In this document: in pieces, positions 43,326-52,676 of the stretch
Position numbering within the stretch: the stretch's first letter is position 1
How the letters are laid out: the number at the start of each line of letters is the position of its first letter
Assembly: GCA_963704875.1 (NCBI GenBank)
Contig: CAVPIA010000007.1
Location: 148,499 to 212,498 of the forward strand
Source: CAMYOC01 sp963704875
GTDB lineage: Bacteria; Pseudomonadota; Gammaproteobacteria; Steroidobacterales; XN24
Length of the DNA: 64,000 bases
Direction: 5' to 3'
Program-made: the position numbers and the translations under genes
Notes under the pieces: generated by a model
What the model saw: the letters and a program-made list of their open reading frames with translations, nothing else
Database searches by the model: none
Told to the model about the DNA's origin: nothing

Positions 43326-45077
43326 TCAGGCCGCCTGGAACTGCATCCTGTGCAGGGTTGCATACTGACCATCCTGAGCCAGCAGCTCGGCGTGCGTGCC
43401 GGACTCCACGATCCGGCCCTGATCCATCACGACGATCCGGTCCGCACGCTCGATAGTCGACAGGCGATGGGCGATAACCAGTGTCGTACGATTCGTCATC
43501 AAGGTTTCCAGCGCCGCCTGGATATGACGCTCGGCTTCGCTGTCCAGCGCTGAAGTAGCTTCGTCCAGAATCAGGATCGGCGCATCCTTCAGGATGGCCC
43601 GCGCGATGGCAATCCGCTGGCGTTGACCACCAGAGAGCAGCACCCCCCGGTCACCTACCACCGTCTCCAGACCATCAGGCAGCTGGCGCACGAATTCCAT
43701 CACATGCGCCGCATCGGCAGCAGCTTCGACAGCTGCAGGCAGAGAATCCGCCGCACTGCCGTAGGCAATGTTGTTATAGATCGTATCGTTGAAGAGTTTG
43801 ACGTCCTGGCTGACCAGCGCAATCTGTCGCCGCAAATCAGTCAGGCGATAGTCTCGAATGTCGGCTCCGTCGAGCAGGATCGATCCGCTGCCAGCATCAT
43901 AAAAACGAGGTAACAAACTGACCAGGGTTGTCTTGCCGCTGCCGGAACGCCCCACGATTGCGAGTCGCTGACCAGCGGGCACTTCGAGACTGACGTTACG
44001 CAGTACCGGGCCCTTGTCTTTCTGATAGACGAAACCCACATCGCGGTAGCAGACCTCACCCGCGGCCCGTTGTAAACGCAGATCGCCGCCCTGGTCTTCC
44101 ACCGGCTCGTCGATCAGTTCAAAGATGCTCTGGCCGGCAGCTATGCCTTGCTGCAATGGCGCATTGACATTGGTCAGGCGTTTGAGCGGCGTCATCATCA
44201 GCAGCATGGCGCTGAGGAACGAGCCGAAGTCGCCGACCGTGATGACCTGGTCGCCGGCGTTCATAGTCGCCACGTAGACCACCCCGGCGAGACCAAGCGC
44301 AGCGATAAATTGGATCACCGGCGTGCTGCCGCCTTTTGCCGCCGTGAGCTTCATGTTGAGCCGCTGGTTCTCTTCGTTGACCACATCGAAATCGCGGCTC
44401 TCCTTCTCCTGCCCGCTGAAGATCTTCACCACCTTGTTCGCTTCGAGCACTTCTTCAGCGGCCCGGGTCACATTTCCCATCGATGTCTGGATACGCGCGC
44501 TGTAACGCCGAAAATGGTGGCTGACCAGTCGCACCAGACCTGCGATTACCGGGCCGACGACAAGAATAAACAGCGACAGGCGCAGATTTACCCAGAACAT
44601 GTAGCCCACCAGCCCGGCTATGGTCAGCGTGTCCCGGACCAGAATTGTTATGACCTGGGAGGTACAGTGCGCGACCTGTTCGATGTTGTAGGTCAGCTTC
44701 GATAGCAACATGCCCGAGGAATTGCGGTCAAAATAGGCAGTCGGCAAATGCAGGAATTTCTCAAACACTTCGTGCCGTATCTGTTTTACAACGCGCCTCC
44801 CTACCACCGCCATACAGTAGGTTGAGGCAAAACTCGCGATTCCACGGATCACAAAAATTGCCAGAATCGCCAACGGCATGAGCCGGATATAAGTGGGATC
44901 CCGCTCGACAAAACTCTGATCGAGGAGCGGTTTGATCAGCGCGGCAAAACCGGTTTCGGTCAGCGCATAGACCACCATGCCGGACAGCGCCAGGACAAAC
45001 ATGGCCCAATGCGCGGTGGTATAGCCAAGCAGCCGGCGATAAATGCTGGCGCCGCGCTCATCACGGCGGCGGCTCAT
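43326..45077 (-). CDS. msbA: Lipid A export ABC transporter MsbA
   Basis: Flips lipid A-core across the inner membrane. 583 residues: a six-helix membrane domain (about 20-310) and a nucleotide-binding domain with Walker A GRSGSGKTTLVSLLPRF, signature LSGGQRQRIAIARAI and Walker B LILDEATSALDSEAERHIQ. The coupling region includes FFDRNSSGMLLSKLTYN-like YFDRNSSGMLLSKLTY. Its ATG overlaps the exbD stop by four bases and lpxK follows by 2 bp. Confidence 0.96.
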   Translation of the reverse strand: MSRRRDERGASIYRRLLGYTTAHWAMFVLALSGMVVYALTETGFAALIKPLLDQSFVERDPTYIRLMPLAILAIFVIRGIASFASTYCMAVVGRRVVKQIRHEVFEKFLHLPTAYFDRNSSGMLLSKLTYNIEQVAHCTSQVITILVRDTLTIAGLVGYMFWVNLRLSLFILVVGPVIAGLVRLVSHHFRRYSARIQTSMGNVTRAAEEVLEANKVVKIFSGQEKESRDFDVVNEENQRLNMKLTAAKGGSTPVIQFIAALGLAGVVYVATMNAGDQVITVGDFGSFLSAMLLMMTPLKRLTNVNAPLQQGIAAGQSIFELIDEPVEDQGGDLRLQRAAGEVCYRDVGFVYQKDKGPVLRNVSLEVPAGQRLAIVGRSGSGKTTLVSLLPRFYDAGSGSILLDGADIRDYRLTDLRRQIALVSQDVKLFNDTIYNNIAYGSAADSLPAAVEAAADAAHVMEFVRQLPDGLETVVGDRGVLLSGGQRQRIAIARAILKDAPILILDEATSALDSEAERHIQAALETLMTNRTTLVIAHRLSTIERADRIVVMDQGRIVESGTHAELLAQDGQYATLHRMQFQAA

Positions 45078-45502
45078 TTGACGTCGCCTACCGGCTGCTC
45101 CACGGTGGCGATGTTGATCTTGCCAAAGCCGAGCCGCCCGGCCATATCCATGGCCGTGATAACCGACTGATGCGCTGCCCTGGCGTCCGCGCGGATGACC
45201 ACAGACAGATCGCGTCGCTCTCCGGCCTCCTGCGCCATAGCGCGACGCAGCGTGGCCGGCCGGCGGTTGATCACCTGCCTGCCATTGACCAGATAGTCGC
45301 CCTGCGCAGTGATCGTGATCTCAAGGCTGTCATCGAAACTCGCCTCGGGTGCAGTCTCCGCTTCCGGCAGCTGCAGGCGGATTTCGGTTTCCCGTACAAA
45401 GCTGGTGGTGACCATAAAGAAGATCAGCAACAGCAATACAACATCAATCAACGAAGTCAGATTGACTTCGGGTTCCTCGGGGACATTGGGCCGGAGATTC
45501 AC
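45074..45502 (-). CDS. exbD: ExbD/TolR-family proton-channel partner
   Basis: A 142-residue protein with one N-terminal membrane helix (about 15-35) preceded by PEEPEVNLTSLIDVVLLLLI. The aspartate in SLIDVV is the conserved membrane acid that carries protons. The rest is a periplasmic domain (DYLVNGRQVINRRPATLRRA, VVIRADARAAHQSVITAMDM). It partners with the ExbB/TolQ-type gene just upstream (four-base overlap). Which TonB or Tol system it drives is unknown; in Pseudomonas the same pair sits next to lpxK-msbA. Confidence 0.93.
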   Translation of the reverse strand: MNLRPNVPEEPEVNLTSLIDVVLLLLIFFMVTTSFVRETEIRLQLPEAETAPEASFDDSLEITITAQGDYLVNGRQVINRRPATLRRAMAQEAGERRDLSVVIRADARAAHQSVITAMDMAGRLGFGKINIATVEQPVGDVK

Positions 45503-46125
45503 CCCTGGACCACCGGTTGCACCTCGCCGCGATGGATGGTGTCGACGAGTTTCATTGCTTCTTTCTCCATCTGCACCACCAGGCCGTCGACGCGTCCGCG
45601 CAGATATCGGTAGCCGATCAGCGCCGGGATAGCGATGGACAAACCCGCCGCCGTTGTCAGTAAGGCTTCAGAAATACCGCCCGCAAGCACTCCGGGGTTG
45701 CCGACGCCATGCGTGGTAATCGCGGTGAACACCTTGACCATGCCGATCACGGTGCCAAGCAGGCCCAGCAAGGGCGTGATCGCGGCAATTGTTCCCAGGG
45801 TGTTCAGATAACGCGCGAGTTCATGCACCACATGGCGGCCGGTGTCCTCGATACTCTCTTTCATGATCTCGCGGCTGCGCCCGCGATTGAGCAATCCAGC
45901 GGCAAGAATCTGCCCCAGCGGTGAACTCTCCGACAAAGCACGCAGGTGAGCTTCATCCAGTTTCCGGTTATGCGCCCATTCCCAGACCTTGACCGTCAGA
46001 TCATCAGGCAACACCCGGCGGCGTCTGAGGGTCCACAGGCGCTCGATAATGATGGCGACAGCCACCACGGAACACAGGAGCAAGGGCAGCATCAGCCAGC
46101 CGCCAGCGCGTACGATTTCAAACAT
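45499..46125 (-). CDS. exbB: ExbB/TolQ-family proton channel protein
   Basis: A 208-residue protein with three membrane helices (about 12-32, 115-140, 160-182). The conserved TIAAITPLLGLLGTVIGMVK and SEALLTTAAGLSIAIPALIG are the MotA/TolQ/ExbB signature. I start it at the ATG at 46125, giving MFEIVRAGGWLMLPLLLCSV; a longer upstream reading is basic and lies inside comEC. The gene overlaps comEC by eight bases and exbD by four. Confidence 0.95.
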   Translation of the reverse strand: MFEIVRAGGWLMLPLLLCSVVAVAIIIERLWTLRRRRVLPDDLTVKVWEWAHNRKLDEAHLRALSESSPLGQILAAGLLNRGRSREIMKESIEDTGRHVVHELARYLNTLGTIAAITPLLGLLGTVIGMVKVFTAITTHGVGNPGVLAGGISEALLTTAAGLSIAIPALIGYRYLRGRVDGLVVQMEKEAMKLVDTIHRGEVQPVVQG

Positions 46126-48556
46126 CCTTGATGCTGTCGTCCTTGTTGTCGCGGGTGAGGAACCCGCGGATGTGTCGCATGATACTGCTAAATTCGCTGG
46201 CCAGAAAATCCAGCATCGGTATCGACGACGCTTCACACTGGCGCCAGCGCCAGAAGCGCCGCGCCTCACAGCGCCAGGCCGTTACGCTGGGGCGCGAGCC
46301 GTCCGCCGGGACGATGATGTTCACCGCGCCGTGAACCCCGGTCAGCAGGGATCCTGCCCCGCCCCAGCGCCGGACCACATCGGCATGCGGAAATCCCCAG
46401 CGGTTGCCATAGCCGGCCGGATACACCACCCACTCCGGCCTCGTTGCCGCCACCAGAGCCGCACTGGATGAAGTCTTGCTGCCATGATGCGGGGCGACCA
46501 CCAGGTCAGCATGCAGATTACTCTCCCTGGCGACCAGCTGCCGCTCGGCGCGGGCTTCTATATCACCGGTAATCAGGATTGTCGCGCCGCTGCCACCTCC
46601 AGCGGTGACACGCAACACACAGGACTGGTTATTGCTCCCGCCACCACCAACGCTGACAGGATGGACCATTCGGAACTCGACCTGATCCCATATCCACGAT
46701 TGCCCGCGCCGGCATCCATGCTCTGGCAGGATCGGCATACCGACATGAACACTGCCGCTGGCGCGACGAACGCGGATTCCATCGATCAAGCCAGGGAAAC
46801 CGCCGCGATGGTCCAGATCCGGGTGACTGATGAGCAACAGATCAACTCTGTCCGCGCCGACCGCGCGCAGAAAAGGGACCAGGGTCCGCGAGCCGCTATC
46901 GCCCCCCGGCCAGGCGGGGCCGGTGTCGAAGACCAGCGCATGCTCGCGGGTCCGGATCACCGCCGACAGACCCTGGCCCACATCCAGCACGGTCATATCG
47001 AAACCGCCACTTGCGGGTCGCGTCCCTTGCCAGAACAGCAGCGGCAACAGCAGTGCGCAGGCCGCCGCAAGCCGGCCGCGAATCCCGGGCAAAAGCAACA
47101 GGCAGGCGCCCAGGCTCGCGGCCAGCACAGCCCGAGCCGTTGCCTGCGCCGGGCGTAAGGGTTCGGGACCGACCCTGAGCAGCCAGTCCAGGCATGCGAG
47201 AAATCTCTCCAACACAATATCGGCAATCACGAATAATCCGGCCGCTGCCGGTATTGGGGTCAGGGCCGGGATCATCTCGATTAATCCGGCCAACAGAACC
47301 AGCGGCACCAGCACAACCGTAAACAGCGGTACCGCCACCAGGTTCGCCAATGGCGACAACAACGGTAATTGGGCATAGATCGCCAGCGTCACAGGCGCCA
47401 GCACCACGCTGACGCTCCACTGTGCGAGCAGCAAACCACGCCCTGGGCCCGCACGGCGCAACACAGGCGCGGCCAGCAACAATCCTGCAACGGCACCAAA
47501 GGACAACCAGAACCCGGCGCCAAGAGGTGCAAGCGGATTCAGCGCAAGAGCGCCTGTCATTGCTGCCGCATACGCGGTCCAGGGGGCGATAGAGCGGCGC
47601 GAGGCCAGCGCCATCGTGACGACCAGGGTCATCGTCAGCGCGCGACTGGTCGGTAACTGAAACCCGGCCAGACCCGCATAGACAAACGCAAAGATCAGCG
47701 CGCCGGAAATCGTCGACAGTTGCCGCACGCGGGCCAGGCGCAGTGGCAGCAGGTGCCATAGCAGGCGGCCAAGAAGTGCGCCCACCGCGGCGGCGATGCC
47801 CACATGCAGCCCGGATATCGCCATCAAATGCGAGGTACCCGTTTGCTGAAGGAGCTGGCGTTGCGCTGCGCTGATCTGACCGCTGCCAATCAGCAAGGCG
47901 CTGATCATTCCCGCTCGCGGGCTGTCCGGCAACGCTGTGTCCACACCCTGGGCCAGCGCGGCGCGGAGACCCGCCCACGAATATCCTGCCTCGGAAAGCC
48001 TGCGATTGAGCTCTGACTTGCGCACATAGGCGGTGGCGCCGATTCCCTGATTCAGCAACCACTGCTCGTAATCGAATCCGCCCGGATTCGCCTGTCCACG
48101 CGGCCGGCGCAGACGCAGGGTCAAACACCAGCGCTCACCGGCTTTGGGGAGCGCGATCCGCGTTTCCTTTGCACCCCGGTAATACCAGCTGATGAGCACT
48201 TGTGAGGGCAGATCCTGCTGCCCCTGGACTACATCCGGCGCGAACATGAAGCGCAATTTATTGGGGTCGCTCTCAGGCAGCCCGATCACCCGCCCGCTGA
48301 CCACCCGGTCGACGCCCGCGGCCGGAATGGTCAGGCGCTGGTCCAATGCCCGACCGGCGGCCGAGACGAACAGGGCAGCACCGACAAGAAAGGCGGCCGA
48401 CATTGGAACGATTCGCGGATGCCGCGCGCGACCGCGAAACAACAGCAAGCCCAGGCTGGCGGCAAGGCTCAGCCAGGCCCATTTCGGATCCGGCATGACG
48501 GGAAGCCGTGACGCGGCTAGGATACCGAGCAGAAAACCCAGGGTGACCGTGCGCAT
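46118..48556 (-). CDS. comEC: ComEC/Rec2-family DNA uptake channel
   Basis: Inner-membrane channel for single-stranded DNA in natural transformation. I choose ATG at 48556, which has GGGAGG six bases upstream; the product is 812 residues. Domains in order: an N-terminal OB-like DUF4131 region (about 55-190), the Competence membrane domain with GTSHLMAISGLHVGIAAAVG and about ten helices (220-490), and a C-terminal metallo-beta-lactamase-like domain with FDMTVLDVGQGLSAVIRT, ISHPDLDHRGGFPG and VAPHHGSKTSSSAALV. All metal ligands expected in the last domain are visible. It heads the comEC-exbB-exbD-msbA-lpxK row. The DUF2062 gene is divergent across 76 bp. Confidence 0.93.
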   Translation of the reverse strand: MRTVTLGFLLGILAASRLPVMPDPKWAWLSLAASLGLLLFRGRARHPRIVPMSAAFLVGAALFVSAAGRALDQRLTIPAAGVDRVVSGRVIGLPESDPNKLRFMFAPDVVQGQQDLPSQVLISWYYRGAKETRIALPKAGERWCLTLRLRRPRGQANPGGFDYEQWLLNQGIGATAYVRKSELNRRLSEAGYSWAGLRAALAQGVDTALPDSPRAGMISALLIGSGQISAAQRQLLQQTGTSHLMAISGLHVGIAAAVGALLGRLLWHLLPLRLARVRQLSTISGALIFAFVYAGLAGFQLPTSRALTMTLVVTMALASRRSIAPWTAYAAAMTGALALNPLAPLGAGFWLSFGAVAGLLLAAPVLRRAGPGRGLLLAQWSVSVVLAPVTLAIYAQLPLLSPLANLVAVPLFTVVLVPLVLLAGLIEMIPALTPIPAAAGLFVIADIVLERFLACLDWLLRVGPEPLRPAQATARAVLAASLGACLLLLPGIRGRLAAACALLLPLLFWQGTRPASGGFDMTVLDVGQGLSAVIRTREHALVFDTGPAWPGGDSGSRTLVPFLRAVGADRVDLLLISHPDLDHRGGFPGLIDGIRVRRASGSVHVGMPILPEHGCRRGQSWIWDQVEFRMVHPVSVGGGGSNNQSCVLRVTAGGGSGATILITGDIEARAERQLVARESNLHADLVVAPHHGSKTSSSAALVAATRPEWVVYPAGYGNRWGFPHADVVRRWGGAGSLLTGVHGAVNIIVPADGSRPSVTAWRCEARRFWRWRQCEASSIPMLDFLASEFSSIMRHIRGFLTRDNKDDSIKDV

Positions 48557-48632
48557 ACGGTTCCTCCCGTAAAGACAGTTCCCGGAACGGCGGCGAAACC
48601 CGCGAGACCCGAAATCGGAGACGTGACAGAGC

Positions 48633-49160
48633 ATGCCCAGGCCCACCCTGAGCCGGATACTCCCCAGCCACGCCAATATCAGAGGCCGATGGTTCCTGCG
48701 CCCGTTTCGCGCCGTGTTGCATGACCCGGCGTTGTGGGCTACTCATCGTAGGAACGTATTGAGGGCCCTGGCAGTGGGCTTAATGGTCGGATTTATACCG
48801 TTTCCGATCCATACCGGGCTGGCGGCTGCGCTCGCGGTGCTGCTGCGGATGAATCTGCCCGTGGCGATCGTTGCCACGCTGGTGAGCAACCCGCTGACCA
48901 TGGGACCGATGTATTACGGCGCGTACAGAGTCGGGTTGCTGGCGCTGGGCAGGGACACAGTCGCTGGCCCGATCTCGTTCACTATGGAAGGCATGACCGC
49001 GAATCTGGCGGAAGTCTGGCAGCCACTGCTGCTCGGATGCGCGATAAGTGGGGTCAGTGTGGCGGCAATAAGCTACCTGATACTAAACCAGGTGTGGATC
49101 ATCCAGGCCAGGCGGCGTTTCCGTAATCGCGACCGGACGCGGCGCCAGACCAGAGCCTAG
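48633..49160 (+). CDS. DUF2062 membrane protein
   Basis: A 175-residue protein with the DUF2062 core: NVLRALAVGLMVGFIPFPIH and LPVAIVATLVSNPLTMGPMY with two membrane helices, and a third helix near 135-155. A basic tail (QARRRFRNRDRTRRQTRA) lies at the end. Function is unknown; in Pseudomonas a homologue is found between comEC and the lol genes, exactly as here. Its stop TAG lies inside the left arm of the perfect inverted repeat at 49157-49219. Confidence 0.9.
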   Translation: MPRPTLSRILPSHANIRGRWFLRPFRAVLHDPALWATHRRNVLRALAVGLMVGFIPFPIHTGLAAALAVLLRMNLPVAIVATLVSNPLTMGPMYYGAYRVGLLALGRDTVAGPISFTMEGMTANLAEVWQPLLLGCAISGVSVAAISYLILNQVWIIQARRRFRNRDRTRRQTRA

Positions 49161-49219
49161 TGTCCTGTTTGCTTAGTTCGCTAACTTTCAGAAAGCCTGC
49201 AAAGCAAACAGGACACTAG
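49157..49219. repeat. 63-bp element with perfect 18-bp inverted ends carrying both stop codons
   Basis: CTAGTGTCCTGTTTGCTT (49157-49174) and AAGCAAACAGGACACTAG (49202-49219) are exact reverse complements around 27 bases. The loop itself contains two smaller inverted pairs (TTAG-TTCG-CTAA and CTTT-CAG-AAAG). The DUF2062 stop TAG (49158-49160) and the lolD stop (49216-49218) lie symmetrically in the arms. It may act as a bidirectional terminator or be a tiny inverted-repeat (MITE-like) insertion with CTAG at each end; no transposase is near. Confidence 0.85.
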
Positions 49220-49923
49220 TCCGTCGCCACCAGACGTCCGTCAGTGAGGGTCAGTATCCGATCCATGCGCGCGGCGATGCCCGGGTCGTGCGTGACCAGC
49301 ACCAGACTGGTGCCCAGCTCCCGATTCAGCTCCAGCATCTGTTCAAACACCTGATCGCCGGTACGCCCATCAAGATTGCCGGTGGGCTCATCGGCCAGCA
49401 CCAGCGCAGGCCGGGTGATCAGCGCGCGCGCGACCGCCGCACGCTGACGCTCACCGCCGGATAGCTGACCTGGCCGGTGATCCAGGCGCTCGCCCAGTCC
49501 CACACGCTGCAACAAGGCCGCAGCCTGTTCGGCCGCTTCCCGCGGCGCTGTCCGCCGGACCAGTAGCGGCATGGCGACATTCTCCAGCGCGCTGAACTCG
49601 GGCAACAAATGGTGGAATTGATACACGAAACCCATGTGCCGATTGCGCAGCAGGCCGCGGGCGCTCGCGTCGATGTCCGCGAGATTCTGGCCCAATACGC
49701 TGACAGACCCGGAGCTGGGCTGGTCGAGACCACCCAGCAACTGCAACAGCGTGGTCTTGCCGGAACCGGAGGCACCGACAATAGCGACAAGATCCGCCGG
49801 CATGATCTCGAGATCGACCCCACTGAGCACGGATAACAGCTGTCCGCCTTCGCGGAAACTCTTGCCCAGATCATGGCAACTCAGAACCGGTGTCGATCCC
49901 GGCGCGTGGACGCTCTCATTCAT
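49216..49923 (-). CDS. lolD: Lipoprotein-releasing ABC transporter ATPase LolD
   Basis: ATPase of LolCDE, which extracts outer-membrane lipoproteins from the inner membrane. From the ATG at 49923 the product is 235 residues: VAIVGASGSGKTTLLQLLGG is Walker A, QLSGGERQRAAVARAL the signature and PALVLADEPTGNLDGRTGDQ Walker B. FVYQFHHLLPEFSALENVAM is the LolD-specific Q-loop segment. The ATG overlaps the preceding permease by eight bases. The gene ends inside the 18-bp inverted repeat. Confidence 0.95.
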   Translation of the reverse strand: MNESVHAPGSTPVLSCHDLGKSFREGGQLLSVLSGVDLEIMPADLVAIVGASGSGKTTLLQLLGGLDQPSSGSVSVLGQNLADIDASARGLLRNRHMGFVYQFHHLLPEFSALENVAMPLLVRRTAPREAAEQAAALLQRVGLGERLDHRPGQLSGGERQRAAVARALITRPALVLADEPTGNLDGRTGDQVFEQMLELNRELGTSLVLVTHDPGIAARMDRILTLTDGRLVATD

Positions 49924-51196
49924 AGCGCAAGGCCTCTGCAGGATCGACACGGGTCGCGCGCCATGCCGGGTACAGGGTCGACAACACGCACAGAGCAAGC
50001 GCTATTGCCGACACCATGGTGACATCTGCCCAGCGGATTTCAGAGGGCAGATCGGTTATGAAATAAACATCGGCAGCAAGAAAACTGGTATTCGAGATAC
50101 GTTCAAGTGCGTGAATCAGAGTTTCGGTGTTGAGCGCAATTCCGACGCCAAGCAATACGCCTGCGGCAACCCCGAGTACCCCGATCAGACTCCCCTGAAC
50201 TGAAAATATCGTCATGATGCTTCGACTACTGGCACCGAGCGTGCGCAGGATCGCGATATCGCCCTGCTTGTCCTTAACTACCATGACCAGGGTAGATACG
50301 ATATTGAAAGCCGCCACGGCGACCACCAGCAGCAGGATAATAAACAACATGCGCTTGCTCATCGCGATTGATCGAAAGAAATTCCGGTGCTGCCGGGTCC
50401 AGTCAGTGACGTAGTAAGCGCCGCCAAGATCCAGAGCCACATCCCGCACTACCACCGGCGCCTCGAACAGATCCGTCAGGCGAAGACGGATGCCAGTCAC
50501 CTGATCACCGAGCCGGAACAGGCGGCTCGCATCTGCCATATGAACAAACGCCGTGCCGCGATCGTATTCATACATGCCGGCGGAAAACACCCCGGTCACC
50601 CGGAAACGCCGCAGACGCGGCATCAGGCCTGCCGGCGTAACAATGCCCTGATTGACCGCGAGAATAACCTTGTCGCCCGGTACCACATCGAGTACCTCCG
50701 CGAGTGCCGAGCCCAGCACGATGCCATATTCTCCGGCTTGCAGATCGGCCAGTGTGCCGCTGACCATCTTGTCTGCCACGCCAGATACACGCTGCTCTTC
50801 CAGCGGCAGGATCCCGCGGACAGCCACGCCGCTGACCCGGTCGCCATTGACCAGCATGCCTTCCCCTTCGATAAACGGGGCAGTCTCCAACACTCTGGGA
50901 TCTTGCTGTGCCTGAGCGGCCGCCTGTTCCCAGGCCTCCAAGCCCCCCTCGTAGGCAGTAATCGCCGCATGCGAGGTCATGCTCAGAATGCGCAGGCGCA
51001 GTTCCTGTTCGAAACCATTCACCACCGACAACACAACCACCAGCACGGCGACACCTACCGCGATGCCCAACATCGAAATCAGTGAAATAAACGAAATGAA
51101 GCGGTTGCCACTGCGCGAATGGATATAGCGGCGACCGATAAATGTCTCGAAACGCCCGCCCCCCGACAGTCGCCGGCGCCGTTCAGCCATGGTCAT
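49916..51196 (-). CDS. lolE: LolC/LolE-family permease, second copy
   Basis: A 426-residue FtsX-type permease with one N-terminal helix (about 30-50: SLISMLGIAVGVAVLVVVLS), a periplasmic domain and three C-terminal helices (about 275-300, 325-350, 385-405). FETFIGRRYIHSR and TLYPAWRATRVDPAEALRYE are the usual ends. I start at ATG 51196, nine bases after an AGAGG site; another ATG two codons later is possible. It overlaps the preceding permease and lolD by a few bases. Assignment as LolE rather than LolC is by position only. Confidence 0.88.
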   Translation of the reverse strand: MTMAERRRRLSGGGRFETFIGRRYIHSRSGNRFISFISLISMLGIAVGVAVLVVVLSVVNGFEQELRLRILSMTSHAAITAYEGGLEAWEQAAAQAQQDPRVLETAPFIEGEGMLVNGDRVSGVAVRGILPLEEQRVSGVADKMVSGTLADLQAGEYGIVLGSALAEVLDVVPGDKVILAVNQGIVTPAGLMPRLRRFRVTGVFSAGMYEYDRGTAFVHMADASRLFRLGDQVTGIRLRLTDLFEAPVVVRDVALDLGGAYYVTDWTRQHRNFFRSIAMSKRMLFIILLLVVAVAAFNIVSTLVMVVKDKQGDIAILRTLGASSRSIMTIFSVQGSLIGVLGVAAGVLLGVGIALNTETLIHALERISNTSFLAADVYFITDLPSEIRWADVTMVSAIALALCVLSTLYPAWRATRVDPAEALRYE

Positions 51197-52430
51197 AACG
51201 GAGCGCCTCTGCAGGTTCCACCTGGGCTGCGCGCCAGGCCGGGTACAGGGTGGCCAGCGAGCACAACGCAAAAGCCAGACCGAGGATACTGGCAACATCG
51301 GACCAGCGAACATCAGATGGCAATCGAGCGATGTAGTAAACGTCGGCAGGCATAAACTCTAGTCCGAGCAAGCCCTCGATCCACGGCACTATGCTCTCGA
51401 TATTCAGCGCAAGCGGCACGCCCAGCGCCCCGCCGAGGGCGGTTCCGACCAGGCCGATAATCACGCCCTGGACCAGGAAAATTCTCATCACCGCACCCGG
51501 GGTCAGCCCGAGCGTGCGGAATATGGCGATCTCGCCGCGCTTGTCCGTCACCACCATGACCAGCGTCGCCACAATATTGAATGCCGCAACCGCCACTACC
51601 AGCAGCAGAATAATCGTCATCATCGTCTTTTCGATCCGCACAGCGCGGAAGTAGCTGGCGTTTTCCTCGGTCCAGTCGCGCGTACGCACATCGTCGCTCA
51701 GGCGCTCGGCAATCAGCCGGCTGACACCAGGCGCCTGGAACATGTCGGCCAGTTCAAACCGCACACCGGTGACCGCATCTCCGATTCCCAGTGCACCCGC
51801 TGCATCCGCGAGATTCACCAGCGCGAGCAAGCCGTCGTGCTCTTCCATGCCCACTTCGAACAGACCTGAAACCTGAAACCGTCGCAAGCGCGGCACCAGA
51901 TTAGCGCCGCGACCCTGAGGCACCATCAGCACAACTGAATCACCAGGCAGAAGCGCCAGCTGCGCGGCCAGCAAGCGACCGAGAATGATGCGATTCGACC
52001 CGGGCTGCAGGTCGGCCAGCTGACCCTCGACCAGGTGGTCACTTATCCGGGAAACGCCTGGCTCCAATCCTGGCTCGATGCCGCGGACAACCGCGGCTTT
52101 CAGGCTGGCCCCGTTGCCAAGCATTCCCTGGATCTCGACGAACGGAGCCGCAGCCAACACGCCGGGCACATCCAGCACCTCCTCTCTGACCCGAGACCAG
52201 TCCGCCAGGCTACCGTCAGTAGCGCTGACAGCCCCATGCGCGGTCATCGCCAACAGACGTTGGCGCAGCTCATTCTCGAAACCGTTCATCACTGACAACA
52301 CCACGATCAGTGCAGCCACACCGATGGCGACCCCGAACAGAGACATCAGCGAGATGAAGGACACGAACTGGCTGCGGCGACGCGCACGCAGATAGCGCAA
52401 TCCGACAAAGGTTTCCAATGGACGGAACAT
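51183..52430 (-). CDS. lolC: LolC/LolE-family permease, first copy
   Basis: Permease of LolCDE, 415 residues from the ATG at 52430, whose start MFRPLETFVGLRYLRARRRS resembles E. coli LolC. One N-terminal helix carries FISLMSLFGVAIGVAALIVV followed by LSVMNGFENELRQRL; three C-terminal helices include MMTIILLLVVAVAAFNIVAT. The periplasmic part contains VPRLRRFQVSGLFEVGMEEH, close to the matching segment of the second permease, showing an old duplication. It heads the lolC-lolE-lolD operon. Confidence 0.9.
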   Translation of the reverse strand: MFRPLETFVGLRYLRARRRSQFVSFISLMSLFGVAIGVAALIVVLSVMNGFENELRQRLLAMTAHGAVSATDGSLADWSRVREEVLDVPGVLAAAPFVEIQGMLGNGASLKAAVVRGIEPGLEPGVSRISDHLVEGQLADLQPGSNRIILGRLLAAQLALLPGDSVVLMVPQGRGANLVPRLRRFQVSGLFEVGMEEHDGLLALVNLADAAGALGIGDAVTGVRFELADMFQAPGVSRLIAERLSDDVRTRDWTEENASYFRAVRIEKTMMTIILLLVVAVAAFNIVATLVMVVTDKRGEIAIFRTLGLTPGAVMRIFLVQGVIIGLVGTALGGALGVPLALNIESIVPWIEGLLGLEFMPADVYYIARLPSDVRWSDVASILGLAFALCSLATLYPAWRAAQVEPAEALRYDHG

Positions 52431-52617
52431 GGCGCGCAATTAAACCACATCCCCCAGCCCGGAAACCGCAGATCAGCGTGATATTACGGATAGCTCAGGA
52501 CCTCCTGCTGCCAAACCCCGGTCTCAGGCCGATCTCATCCTTGCCCTTTTCCGGGTTGCCCCCACTGCCCGTGGCCCTGTGCCCGTTTGGGCAACACGCA
52601 GGAGTGTGACGCACATA

Positions 52618-52647
52618 CTGACAATGTATGCTCAGCATTGTTATAGT
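52618..52647 (+). promoter_or_regulatory. Candidate promoter of the BamE-like gene
   Basis: CTGACA (52618-52623), 18 bases, TATAGT (52642-52647), ending 29 bp before the ATG at 52677. Confidence 0.55.
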
Positions 52648-52676
52648 CGCCCGGAATCTGTCTGGAGATTTCGAGC

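Noticed and set aside
45499..46269. Longer reading of ExbB
   Set aside because: The additional 48 residues lie within comEC and are basic; the family start is the ATG at 46125.
46896..48128. 410-codon frame inside comEC on the same strand
   Set aside because: Out-of-frame shadow of the ComEC membrane domain.
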